The position numbers and the translations under genes were made by a program. The notes beneath the pieces are model-generated. The model had not been told where the DNA came from. It did no database searches and saw only the letters and a list, made by a program, of their open reading frames with translations. Shown here in pieces: positions 21,100-34,016 of a stretch of DNA of 64,000 nucleotides (position 1 is the stretch's first letter; the number at the start of each line of letters is the position of its first letter). The DNA comes from Prinsepia uniflora (Eukaryota; Streptophyta; Magnoliopsida; Rosales; Rosaceae), in NCBI GenBank assembly GCA_032719365.1, contig CM064871.1:69365586-69429585 (forward strand), written 5' to 3'.

Positions 21100-22829
21100 T
21101 TGTAACGACCCGTCCCGAATTCCGGGATTAGATTAGTCACTAATCTTGATTAGCGAGGTTGAACGGTGGTTAGTAGGGCGGAATCAGACAAAATGTGCAA
21201 AATGACCGTTTTGCCCCTGGTCGTGGGTAAAATGTTGACTTTTTGTTCGGGCGGTCAAATGGACTTTGACCGATGACCGTGACGTAGTTCGGGACGTCAC
21301 GAGTTCATAGACAGGTGGCACGTTCGATTCTGACATTCGTAGAGAAAGTTATGGTGTTCGGAAGTTGAGGGGTATTTTGGTAATTTGGCTTATTAGGGGC
21401 CAAATGTTGACTTTCTGACCGGGAGGTCCGATGGGAGAGGGCCAAGGACCGTTACGTAGGTATCGTCGATACGAATCCAACGACAGGCGGCATGCCGAAA
21501 TCGGAGTTACGACGACGAAGTTATGGTCAAGGAATCGGGCTCGGTTTACCGAACGAACCGGGATTAAAATAATAATAAAATATTGAATAGTGATTATTGA
21601 ATCTGAACCCTTGGATGAGTGACAAGTGTCACTCATCCCTTGATTTGGGGCTCTAAATCTGGATCATGCTTCCATTAATGGGTTAAAATACAATTTATCC
21701 CCTCTTTTAATCTCAGCCCTCCATCTCACTCCCAGATTGCATCTAGACCGTCCATCTCATCTAATCCCTTCCTTAATTAATTTGATCAGTTAATCCCCCT
21801 CTCTCATTTCTCATTTCACCGTGAACGACTACCACCCCAAATCCACTACCCATCCAACCCGCACCAACTAAACCTACACCATTACTAGGCTAAGTCCAGT
21901 GGGAGATTTGGGCACCTGAGGAATGACGGGAGACGGCGGGAGACGACAGCGGACACGGCGGAAAGGAAAAACAGGGGAGGTCCAAAACTCAGAATTCGGA
22001 AGTCGTTTTGGGCTGGTTTTGATCGTTGTAAATGGACGTAGGATGTTCCTGGAGTCGAACTGGGCATGCTGGTGGCCACGGCGGGAGCCACGGCGGCGAG
22101 GTAAGCCTCGAACCCGTGAGTCTGTTTTCGGGTAAAAATGGCAGGATGGGTTTTAACGTACTACAATCGATCTTGTGACCAGGATGATGATCTAGGGGTT
22201 GAGACGAGCCTTTGGGGATCGTTTTCGAAAGGAATGGTGGCCGGGATCGTGCAGACACGACGGTTGCAGGTGGCCGGTCTGCACACCTCCACGAACAGGT
22301 AGTCAAACGTGTTGGTTTCTCAGTTTTAAAATCATGGATCAACTGGAATTAATGAGACGATCTTGTAGGAACAAACGGAATTGAAAATGATCGAGTAATG
22401 GCTGAGAACCAGTCGGGTTGGGCCGCGGGTCACGGTGACCCGTTTATCAGACAACTGGGTCAGAACGGTGACACTGTTCACGGCGCGTGAGTTTCACGCG
22501 CAGCCACTCACGGCGGCGCGTGACGGCGCGTGGGCACGGATCTCGATGTGAGGTCAACATGACTTTTGTCCTATTTAATGTAACGAACATTTTGGGATTG
22601 GTTTCGGGTCGATCGGACACCGTCTCGATAGTGTTCGGGATGTCCGAAGGTTTTAAATTAAGTTTAAAAATAAGTAAAAATGCGGGAAAATTACGGGACT
22701 TTGATAGGATGTTAATGATGAGGTTAGTGACCCTCTAATGTGATTTGGACAGGATTGGGAGTCCCGGTGATAGTGGTGTGGCCCGGGAGGGCCGGTGGCA
22801 CGCGTATCGAGGCACACGGTTAAAACGGT

Positions 22830-24158
22830 CTGTGAGTGGACTTTGGTTTTATAAATTCTATGCATGCTTAAATGTTTTACATGGATTATGATTGTGATTG
22901 TATGATGTTGGTTTGGTTGTTGGTAAATTGTACGGTTTCACGTATTTCGAGGCGATTTACGTGCTTGCACGTAAATCGAGGTTTCCGGTTTTACATGGAT
23001 TTTCCATATTTATGACTTGGATATAATGTGATGAAATGGTTTTGAAATTGGAAATATGAACTCGGGCTTGAGGCCCAATTATGTTGGAAATTTCGGACTT
23101 GGAGTCCATTTGAAATCGGGCCGAGGGCCCAGTTGGTTAATGAAATCGGGCCAGGGGCCCAGTTGGTATGAAATCGGGCTGAGACCCATTTGAGTTATGT
23201 TATCGGGCCAGGGGCCCAGTTGATTTACGAATTCGGGCCGTGGGCCCAGTGGGTTTATAAGTCGGGCTGCGGGCCCAGTTGGTTTAGAAATCGGGCCGTG
23301 GGCCCAGTGGTTCATAAAATCGGGCATGAGGCCCAGTTGGATAATAAATGTGATTTCGGGTCAGGGACCCTATATTTAATAATTGTGATTTTGGGTCAAG
23401 GACCCTAAATGGAATTATGTGGTTTTATGGAAATTTCGGGCAGGGCCCAATGGTAATAATATGATAAAAGGATTAAATAAAACTGTTTTCCATATACCAT
23501 CTGGACACAAGGATATATGATGGTCTCCTCCAGATGTCTGGGACACTGGGGAAGTCACGGTGCATTGCCTGCGAGGGGTCATTATACGGAGCAGCCGGAC
23601 CGTATGATGACTCAGGAGCAGGATTGCTATGATTGACGTCAGGGACGTCAGACATCAGGGATGTCAGATATATGGACCCGGAGAGACCCCGGGCAGCACG
23701 CGTAGCTTATGAAACCGTGAGATATGACGTCAGGGACGTCTAGCGTCTGGGACGCTAAGCATCTGGGATGCTGGTGATGGTAATGGTAAAATATGGATTA
23801 ATGAATAAAATGGCTTATTGGTTGGATATGTGTTATGTGGTAAAAATGGATTATTGGTTATGAAATGGTATGTAGGGTCGGGGACCCTAAATGGTTTTGG
23901 ATTTTGAATTGATGTTCATTTATGGTCGTGGGTGGTGACCCACATGGTTTTAATATGTATGGTGGTGGTATTCCACAGTTTTGGGCTGAGTTCCCACACT
24001 TGGCTTTTGGTTAACGGTTTTTGGGCTAAGACCCTAATGGCTCGGTTGAGCAAACGTTTTGGTTACTGGTTTTTGTGGCATGCATACGTTTTTATTGGAG
24101 GGCATAAATGTGTTATAAATGTATTTGGGTAAACTTATTGGTTTTTGTCCACTCACAG
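22830..24158 (+). repeat. Long-range complementary pair, LTR 2
   Basis: CTGTGAGTGGAC at 22830-22841 pairs perfectly over 12 nt with GTCCACTCACAG at 24147-24158. Confidence 0.78.
23064..23772 (+). repeat. Array of short covarying inverted repeats, LTR 2
   Basis: Same series as in LTR 1, from GGGCTTGAGGCCC to AGCATCTGGGATGCT, differing only in spacer bases such as GGTATGAAATC. Confidence 0.83.
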
Positions 24159-24365
24159 CTTTTTGTTTTGATGCCCTTCAGGTTGATCACGGATGCGATT
24201 GCAGCAGGGACTGGGACATTGCACACCTCCTCCATCGATCCTTGCGCACTCTGGATGCCCCGTTTGGGCAGTGGCTCTTAGTCATCCCTTGTCTGACACC
24301 CCTGGTTGGACGGGAGCAGGGCACATTCCATGGTAATCCCGGGGGGATTGGGATGGGTCCTGTCA

Positions 24366-27300
24366 ACTTGGTATCAGAGCACGGTTGCTCTTTTGTGTGC
24401 GCAGGTCGAGGGTGTGATGTCTCTTTGGGCTGCAATTCGTTATCAACCTGATAGATAGTTTTTGGGTTTGGATAGTTGATGGAGTGTGATTGGCCCGATA
24501 CGCCGTGCATTAATGTGATTCGACCCAAGTGGGGTTGATTGTGGTGAACTGGTATTGTGGTGAACTGGTATTGTGGGACCGTCGGTTCGGTCATGTTATA
24601 TTGGATTGTTGTGCTGCTAGGTGCAGCCAGGTTCGGGGAACCTCATGTGAGTAATGGTCTAAAATGTGAACCCTTGTGGTGGTTTCTAGTGTGAGGGATG
24701 TTGGTTCATCGGAGTTGGCTGATGACCTAGTGGTGAAACCCACGTTGATGGGATGGTAGGATTGGATTTGACGTCTATTCGATGTCTAGACCGCGGGGTC
24801 GGTCAGGTTGTGGATTTTATATTACGGAGAGCTGTTTGGTTCGGTTGAACCATAGGGTGTGATTGTGGAACCCTAGTGTTAAAAGGTAAACCTTAATTGT
24901 GGTTAGTGGATGAGAACTTGTGCTGCGACGAGCGGCTGAGGTCATGGATGACCATGTGGATGGCTCTGGTGAGTCTAGGCAGAACTATGGGATCCGATTT
25001 ACGGATACGGTTCTGAGATAAATTGTGGAATCCCGTGTTGGATCGGGTATTGGTGTGATGTGTGGATGCGGATCTCGATAGTAATGACAGTTGGTCGGTA
25101 GTCATATGGAGATGACTGGCTATCGAGGGTAATTAGTGTGGTTCTGATACTTGGGGATCAGGGGACGTTCAGGGAACGTTCATTTTCCTGATGTGGATTG
25201 TCAGAGTGGTGGTACCCATAGTCGTGAGGTACGGGATCGTCGTTCGGTATGAACGGAGATCCAAGGTTGTCGTATTTGCATACGGTGTGCAAGTATGGAT
25301 GTTGTGTGTTGGTACTTTTGCGTCGATACTAGTATGGATGCCTGTGTGCTGATACTAGTGTTGCTGGTAGTGTGTTGGTGCTGGTACTAGCGCTGGTGCT
25401 AGTGTCGGTAATGGTGTTGACGATGAGCCACAAGTTGAGGGGTGACTCCGTCATGATGAACATATGTTCGGTCCTTGAGATTCGGTAGTGGTTGAGTGAT
25501 GGACTGGATGGGTTCCAGTTAAGATCGTAATGTGTTGGGATAAGTTCCAATAGTGGTGAGATAACCAGTAAGGAGTGGATTAAAAAGGGTATAATTGAGA
25601 CTTGAGTAATCTTCGGATGACGTCCCCTACGTCATGATAATTGGTGGATTTGGGGGAGTTGTTGGCAACTCCAAAATTTGTGCGATTTTATGTTTTTAAA
25701 TATCCCTAAAATGTACATGGAAATGATTAAAACTGGAAAAGACGAGGAAAAACCATTAGTGGTATAAAGGTAGGAATTTGTAATTGAGAACTTGGAAAAC
25801 CGAGTGTTGAACCTGTAAAGGTCGGGATGTGCGAACGGAACAATAACGGATTGATTGTGGACACGGGGTTGTCCAAGTGAATTGAGGAGGTAGGAAGTCT
25901 AGTGGTTAGACTTGACGTCTTGTTGGGAGCATATCTGTTTCCAACATGGTTGGAACCTTAGTGTCGAAGAGAGTTGTGATTGGGGAACGAGAGTGGTGTT
26001 CGTTTTTGGTGATTGGTATTCCGAAGTCATTGGGGTTGACTTCTTGCTTTCTGCCCTGGCAGACATTGACTGTAGTTACCAGTACGTTGAGCGTGTATTG
26101 GTTGGTGAGCTCTTGTGTGTTGCGAGGTCATTAGGAGGAGCTACGTGTTCGAAATTAGGTAAACGGGATTTTTCATTTTCTGCTTGGTGGCAGACGATGT
26201 TGGGGTACATGGCGTGGTGAGTGCAGTGAGTTTTGTTGCATCCACGTAGGATGAGTATTGGTGTCATTATTTTGGATCATCCTTGGTTTTCCTAGGTGGA
26301 ATGACAAGGATCGATACGAACTTGGGTGTGTGAGTCGTAAATGACGAGATTGAACTTCTTTTCGAAGTGGGGCCCGTATGGTATTCTACTCGGGTGAGTA
26401 GGTTTTCAAGGTAGTTGAATTTTGTCAACCTTAGACGTGTGGAGGTTGGATTGGCTTCCCTATGAAGTCAATCAAGTGTATTGAACGGGTAACCGATAGG
26501 TTCGGTTTTGGTGTGTCTTGGTAAATGTGAACGAGATTTCGGGATTTGGAATCGAATTTCTGGGTGACGATTCAGGATTCGATTTTGGAACTTGAAAGTA
26601 TATTTCCGGGTTTGGGTACGGAATGGTTATTCCAAATGCTAGCTTACGGAATAATGATTTCGGATTCGGATTTGGATATGAATTAAAATGTGATGTCTGG
26701 GTTTGGATCCGGGATTTTTTACGAAGTTGCGGATTCAGATTCGGAATTGGAACTAGATGTTGGGTGGAGTTTCGATTTGCCTCATGCTGGATTGGGCAAA
26801 CGTACTCCATTATTGGAACGCGTTCGGCTATGACCTAGGTGGTTGTAGTCTGGTTATTAGGTAGATGTGTGTACTTCGTACATGGTTCGAGGTACAATAC
26901 CTTGTAGACTTGTGATGTCTAGTTACGGTATACGGGATATACCCGAGGTGTGTTGGTGAACGTGTTGGTAGTCGGATTGGTTCCGATACCATGGGATTGG
27001 TTGTGGACCGGACATTACTATGCAATGGGTCATGGTAATTCCGATGTGTTTAATTACACACAGGTCGTGTGAAATGTCGGTAAGGGTATTGGTGAGTCGA
27101 GTACGTTGGTGGCATGTGTAGCCACGAGTGAGTCTAGTGTCAGTTTTCGACTGACAACAACTGTGTGGTGACAGTTTGTCAGGATGTGTCAACATAGATC
27201 GTTGAGTGGGGTCAGCTGACTCCTAGTGGGAGTGGGAAAGGAACCGTCGAGTTGTTGCGTCAACGAGAGGGTTGATTTGACAAGTGGTGTCAAATTCGAA

Positions 27301-27559
27301 ACAAGTAGTTTCAGTCATTCGACGGGGTCGAATGTAGTCGTTGCGTTTTGAGTATTAGTGGTACGTAGAGTGCAGACAAGTTTTGCCTGGTTAGTTGGTG
27401 TACGGGTGTACACGTGTTGTGTGGTCGATTCCACTTTCCACGGGGTGTTTGTGGAATCAGGGTAATCGAGTTTCGAGAGCGAAACTTTTTAAGGAGGGAA
27501 GTACGTTGAGTTTAGATCGGTTGGAATTTCGAGGACGAAATTTATTAAGGAGGGAAGAT
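24366..27559 (+). mobile_element. Array internal region 2 (3,194 bp)
   Basis: Same length and content as internal region 1. Primer site TGGTATCAGAGC at 24369-24380; polypurine tract directly before 27560. The near-identity of the internal regions points to recent amplification. Confidence 0.93.
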
Positions 27560-29290
27560 TGTAACGACCCGTCCCGAATTCCGGGATTAGATTAGTCACT
27601 AATCTTGATTAGCGAGGTTGAACGGTGGTTAGTAGGGCGGAATCAGACAAAATGTGCAAAATGACCGTTTTGCCCCTGGTCGTGGGTAAAATGTTGACTT
27701 TTTGTTCGGGCGGTCAAATGGACTTTGACCGATGACCGTGACGTAGTTCGGGACGTCACGAGTTCATAGACAGGTGGCACGTTCGATTCCGACATTCGTA
27801 GAGAAAGTTATGGTGTTAGGAAGTTGAGGGGTATTTTGGTAATTTGGCTTATTAGGGGCCAAATGTTGACTTTCTGACCGGGAGGTCCGATGGGCAAGGG
27901 CCAAGGACCGTTACGTAGGTATCGTCGATACGAATCCAACGACAGGCGGCATGCCGAAATCGGAGTTACGACGACGAAGTTATGGTCAAGGAATCGGGCT
28001 CGGTTTACCGAACGAACCGGGATTAAAATAATAATAAAATATTGAATAGTGATTATTGAATCTGAACCCTTGGATGAGTGACAAGTGTCACTCATCCCTT
28101 GATTTGGGGCTCTAAATCTGGATCATGCTTCCATTAATGGGTTAAAATACAATTTATCCCCTCTTTTAATCTCAGCCCTCCATCTCACTCCCAGATTGCA
28201 TCTAGACCGTCCATCTCATCTAATCCCTTCCTTAATTAATTTGATCAGTTAATCCCCCTCTCTCATTTCTCATTTCACCGTGAACGACTACCACCCCAAA
28301 TCCACTACCCATCCAACCCGCACCAACTAAACCTACACCATTACTAGGCTAAGTCCAGTGGGAGATTTGGGCACCTGAGGAATGACGGGAGACGGCGGGA
28401 GACGACAGCGGACACGGCGGAAAGGAAAAACAGGGGAGGTCCAAAACTCAGAATTCGGAAGTCGTTTTGGGCTGGTTTTGATCGTTGTAAATGGACGTAG
28501 GATGTTCCTGGAGTCGAACTGGGCATGCTGGTGGCCACGGCGGGAGCCACGGCGGCGAGGTAAGCCTCGAACCCGTGAGTCTGTTTTCGGGTAAAAATGG
28601 CAGGATGGGTTTTAACGTACTACAATCGATCTTGTGACCAGGATGATGATCTAGGGGTTGAGACGAGCCTTTGGGGATCGTTTTCGAAAGGAATGGTGGC
28701 CGGGATCGTGCAGACACGACGGTTGCAGGTGGCCGGTCTGCACACCTCCACGAACAGGTAGTCAAACGTGTTGGTTTCTCAGTTTTAAAATCATGGATCA
28801 ACTGGAATTAATGAGACGATCTTGTAGGAACAAACAGAATTGAAAATGATCGAGTAATGGCTGAGAACCAGTCGGGTTGGGCCGCGGGTCACGGTGACCC
28901 GTTTATCAGACAACTGGGTCAGAACGGTGACACTGTTCACGGCGCGTGAGTTTCACGCGCAGCCACTCACGGCGGCGCGTGACGGCGCGTGGGCACGGAT
29001 CTCGATGTGAGGTCAACATGACTTTTGTCCTATTTAATGTAACGAACATTTTGGGATTGGTTTCGGGTCGATCGGACACCGTCTCGATAGTGTTCGGGAT
29101 GTCCGAAGGTTTTAAATTAAGTTTAAAAATAAGTAAAAATCCGGGAAAATTACGGGACTTTGATAGGATGTTAATGATGAGGTTAGTGACCCTCTAATGT
29201 GATTTGGACAGGATTGGGAGTCCCGGTGATAGTGGTGTGGCCCGGGAGGGCCGGTGGCACGCGTATCGAGGCACACGGTTAAAACGGTAT

Positions 29291-30615
29291 GTGAGTGGAC
29301 TTTGGTTTTATAAATTCTATGCATGCTTAAATGTTTTACATGGATTATGATTGTGATTGTATGATGTTGGTTTGGTTGTTGGTAAATTGTACGGTTTCAC
29401 GTATTTCGAGGCGATTTACGTGCTTGCACGTAAATCGAGGTTTCCGGTTTTACATGGATTTTCCATATTTATGACTTGGATATAATGTGATGAAATGGTT
29501 TTGAAATTGGAAATATGAACTCGGGCTTGAGGCCCAATTATGTTGGAAATTTCGGACTTGGAGTCCATTTGAAATCGGGCCGAGGGCCCAGTTGGTTAAT
29601 GAAATCGGGCCAGGGGCCCAGTTGGTTATATCGGGCTGAGACCCATTTGAGTTATGTTATCGGGCCAGGGGCCCAGTTGATTTACGAATTCGGGCCGTGG
29701 GCCCAGTGGGTTTATAAGTCGGGCTGCGGGCCCAGTTGGTTTACAAATCGGGCCGTGGGCCCAGTGGTTCATAAAATCGGGCATGAGGCCCAGTTGGATA
29801 ATAAATGTGATTTCGGGTCAGGGACCCTATATTTAATAATTGTGATTTTGGGTCAAGGACCCTAAATGGAATTATGTGGTTTTATGGAAATTTCGGGCAG
29901 GGCCCAATGGTAATAATATGATAAAAGGATTAAATAAAACTGTTTTCCATATACCATCTGGACACAAGGATATATGATGGTCTCCTCCAGATGTCTGGGA
30001 CACTGGGGAAGTCACGGTGCATTAACTGCGAGGGGTCATTATACGGAGCAGCCGGACCGTATGATGACTCAGGAGCAGGATTGCTATGATTGACGTCAGG
30101 GACGTCAGACATCAGGGATGTCAGATATATGGACCCGGAGAGACCCCGGGCAGCACGCGTAGCTTATGAAACCGTGAGATATGACGTCAGGGACGTCTAG
30201 CGTCTGGGACGCTAAGCATCTGGGATGCTGGTGATGGTAATGGTAAAATATGGATTAATGAATAAAATGGCTTATTGGTTGGATATGTGTTATGTGGTAA
30301 AAATGGATTATTGGTTATGAAATGGTATGTAGGGTCGGGGACCCTAAATGGTTTTGGATTTTGAATTGATGTTCATTTATGGTCGTGGGTGGTGACCCAC
30401 ATGGTTTTAATATGTATGGTGGTGGTATTCCACAGTTTTGGGCTGAGTTCCCACACTTGGCTTTTGGTTAACGGTTTTTGGGCTAAGACCCTAATGGCTC
30501 GGTTGAGCAAACGTTTTGGTTACTGGTTTTTGTGGCATGCATACGTTTTTATTGGAGGGCATAAATGTCTTATAAATGTATTTGGGTAAACTTATTGGTT
30601 TTTGTCCACTCACAG
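29291..30615 (+). repeat. Long-range complementary pair, LTR 3
   Basis: GTGAGTGGAC at 29291-29300 pairs with GTCCACTCAC at 30604-30613, followed by AG. Confidence 0.75.
29523..30229 (+). repeat. Array of short covarying inverted repeats, LTR 3
   Basis: Same series as in LTR 1, spacer variants of type A. Confidence 0.83.
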
Positions 30616-30822
30616 CTTTTGGTTTTGATGCCCTTCAGGTTGATCACGGATGCGATTGCAGCAGGGACTGGGACATTGCACACCTCCTCCATCGATCCTT
30701 GCGCACTCTGGATGCCCCGTTTGGGCAGTGGCTCTTGGTCATCCCTTGTCTGACACCCCTGGTTGGACGGGAGCAGGGCACATTCCATGGTAATCCCGGG
30801 GGGATTGGGATGGGTCCTGTCA

Positions 30823-33800
30823 ACTTGGTATCAGAGCACGGTTGCTCTTTTGTGTGCGCAGGTCGAGGGTGTGATGTCTCTTTGGGCTGCAATTCGTTAT
30901 CAACCTGATAGATAGTTTTTGGGTTTGGATAGTTGATGGAGTGTGATTGGCCCGATACGCCGTGCATTAATGTGATTCGACCCAAGTGGGGTTGATTGTG
31001 GTGAACTGGTATTGTGGTGAACTGGTATTGTGGGACCGTCGGTTCGGTCATGTTATATTGGATTGTTGTGCTGCTAGGTGCAGCCAGGTTCGGGGAACCT
31101 CATGTGAGTAATGGTCTAAAATGTGAACCCTTGTGGTGGTTTCTAGTGTGAGGGATGTTGGTTCATCGGAGTTGGCTGATGACCTAGTGGTGAAACCCAC
31201 GTTGATGGGATGGTAGGATTGGATTTGACGTCTATTCGATGTCTAGACCGCGGGGTCGGTCAGGTTGTGGATTTTATATTACGGAGAGCTGTTTGGTTCG
31301 GTTGAACCATAGGGTGTGATTGTGGAACCCTAGTGTTAAAAGGTAAACCTTAATTGTGGTTAGTGGATGAGAACTTGTGCTGCGACGAGCGGCTGAGGTC
31401 ATGGATGACCATGTGGATGGCTCTGGTGAGTCTAGGCAGAACTATGGGATCCGATTTACGGATACGGTTCTGAGATAAATTGTGGAATCCCGTGTTGGAT
31501 CGGGTATTGGTGTGATGTGTGGATGCGGATCTCGATAGTAATGACAGTTGGTCGGTAGTCATATGGAGATGACTGGCTATCGAGGGTAATTAGTGTGGTT
31601 CTGATACTTGGGGATCAGGGGACGTTCAGGGAACGTTCATTTTCCTGATGTGGATTGTCAGAGTGGTGGTACCCATAGTCGTGAGGTACGGGATCGTCGT
31701 TCGGTATGAACGGAGATCCAAGGTTGTCGTATTTGCATACGGTGTGCAAGTATGGATGTTGTGTGTTGGTACTTTTGCGTCGATACTAGTATGGATGCCT
31801 GTGTGCTGATACTAGTGTTGCTGGTAGTGTGTTGGTGCTGGTACTAGCGCTGGTGCTAGTGTCGGTAATGGTGTTGACGATGAGCCACAAGTTGAGGGGT
31901 GACTCCGTCATGATGAACATATGTTCGGTCCTTGAGATTCGGTAGTGGTTGAGTGATGGACTGGATGGGTTCCAGTTAAGATCGTAATGTGTTGGGATAA
32001 GTTCCAATAGTGGTGAGATAACCAGTAAGGAGTGGATTAAAAAGGGTATAATTGAGACTTGAGTAATCTTCGGATGACGTCCCCTACGTCATGATAATTG
32101 GTGGATTTGGGGGAGTTGTTGGCAACTCCAAAATTTGTGCGATTTTATGTTTTTAAATATCCCTAAAATGTACATGGAAATGATTAAAACTGGAAAAGAC
32201 GAGGAAAAACCATTAGTGGTATAAAGGTAGGAATTTGTAATTGAGAACTTGGAAAACCGAGTGTTGAACCTGTAAAGGTCGGGATGTGCGAACGGAACAA
32301 TAACGGATTGATTGTGGACACGGGGTTGTCCAAGTGAATTGAGGAGGTAGGAAGTCTAGTGGTTAGACTTGACGTCTTGTTGGGAGCATATCTGTTTCCA
32401 ACATGGTTGGAACCTTAGTGTCGAAGAGAGTTGTGATTGGGGAACGAGAGTGGTGTTCGTTTTTGGTGATTGGTATTCCGAAGTCATTGGGGTTGACTTC
32501 TTGCTTTCTGCCCTGGCAGACATTGACTGTAGTTACCAGTACGTTGAGCGTGTATTGGTTGGTGAGCTCTTGTGTGTTGCGAGGTCATTAGGAGGAGCTA
32601 CGTGTTCGAAATTAGGTAAACGGGATTTTTCATTTTCTGCTTGGTGGCAGACGATGTTGGGGTACATGGCGTGGTGAGTGCAGTGAGTTTTGTTGCATCC
32701 ACGTAGGATGAGTATTGGTGTCATTATTTTGGATCATCCTTGGTTTTCCTAGGTGGAATGACAAGGATCGATACGAACTTGGGTGTGTGAGTCGTAAATG
32801 ACGAGATTGAACTTCTTTTCGAAGTGGGGCCCGTATGGTATTCTACTCGGGTGAGTAGGTTTTCAAGGTAGTTGAATTTTGTCAACCTTAGACGTGTGGA
32901 GGTTGGATTGGCTTCCCTATGAAGTCAATCAAGTGTATTGAACGGGTAACCGATAGGTTCGGTTTTGGTGTGTCTTGGTAAATGTGAACGAGATTTCGGG
33001 ATTTGGAATCGAATTTCTGGGTGACGATTCAGGATTCGATTTTGGAACTTGAAAGTATATTTCCGGGTTTGGGTACGGAATGGTTATTCCAAATGCTAGC
33101 TTACGGAATAATGATTTCGGATTCGGATTTGGATATGAATTAAAATGTGATGTCTGGGTTTGGATCCGGGATTTTTTACGAAGTTGCGGATTCAGATTCG
33201 GAATTGGAACTAGATGTTGGGTGGAGTTTCGATTTGCCTCATGCTGGATTGGGCAAACGTACTCCATTATTGGAACGCGTTCGGCTATGACCTAGGTGGT
33301 TGTAGTCTGGTTATTAGGTAGATGTGTGTACTTCGTACATGGTTCGAGGTACAATACCTTGTAGACTTGTGATGTCTAGTTACGGTATACGGGATATACC
33401 CGAGGTGTGTTGGTGAACGTGTTGGTAGTCGGATTGGTTCCGATACCATGGGATTGGTTGTGGACCGGACATTACTATGCAATGGGTCATGGTAATTCCG
33501 ATGTGTTTAATTACACACAGGTCGTGTGAAATGTCGGTAAGGGTATTGGTGAGTCGAGTACGTTGGTGGCATGTGTAGCCACGAGTGAGTCTAGTGTCAG
33601 TTTTCGACTGACAACAACTGTGTGGTGACAGTTTGTCAGGATGTGTCAACATAGATCGTTGAGTGGGGTCAGCTGACTCCTAGTGGGAGTGGGAAAGGAA
33701 CCGTCGAGTTGTTGCGTCAACGAGAGGGTTGATTTGACAAGTGGTGTCAAATTCGAAACAAGTAGTTTCAGTCATTCGACGGGGTCGAATGTAGTCGTTG

Positions 33801-34016
33801 CGTTTTGAGTATTAGTGGTACGTAGAGTGCAGACAAGTTTTGCCTGGTTAGTTGGTGTACGGGTGTACACGTGTTGTGTGGTCGATTCCACTTTCCACGG
33901 GGTGTTTGTGGAATCAGGGTAATCGAGTTTCGAGAGCGAAACTTTTTAAGGAGGGAAGTACGTTGAGTTTAGATCGGTTGGAATTTCGAGGACGAAATTT
34001 ATTAAGGAGGGAAGAT
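30823..34016 (+). mobile_element. Array internal region 3 (3,194 bp)
   Basis: Same length as the other two and, as far as I compared, identical to region 2. Primer site at 30826-30837; polypurine tract directly before 34017. Confidence 0.93.

Larger units (their letters stand above)
17907..21100 (+). mobile_element. Array internal region 1 (3,194 bp), noncoding, with pol fossils
   Basis: Begins with the primer site and ends with a polypurine tract. No ORF exceeds about 112 codons. Two remnants point to a Ty3/gypsy ancestor. LIVDTGLSK at 19392-19418 resembles the retropepsin active site. In another frame, the open stretch at 19453-19761 reads EVIGVDFLLSALADIDC, like the DVILGMDWL...VDC block that follows the protease in plant gypsy elements. 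At the 3' end AATTTCGAGGACGAAATT encodes NFEDEI, a typical end of chromovirus-type pol. At 20429 it has T where internal regions 2 and 3 have C, the only difference I noticed. Confidence 0.8.
21101..24365 (+). mobile_element. Array LTR 2 (3,265 bp)
   Basis: Same ends as LTR 1. It carries type-B markers in its 3' half: AAATGCGGG near 22678, GGTCTGTGAG near 22828, GGTATGAAATCGGG near 23166, CATTGCCTGCG near 23564. Private changes include TTAGAAATCGG near 23285 and ATGTGTTATAAATG near 24107. Confidence 0.95.
27560..30822 (+). mobile_element. Array LTR 3 (3,263 bp), mosaic
   Basis: Its 5' part matches LTR 4 (GTTAGGAAG near 27814, GGGCAAGGG near 27892). Its 3' half matches LTR 1 (AAATCCGGG near 29138, GGTATGTGAG near 29287, CATTAACTGCG near 30019). 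This is the mosaic expected where a 3' LTR recombined with a 5' LTR. Confidence 0.95.
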
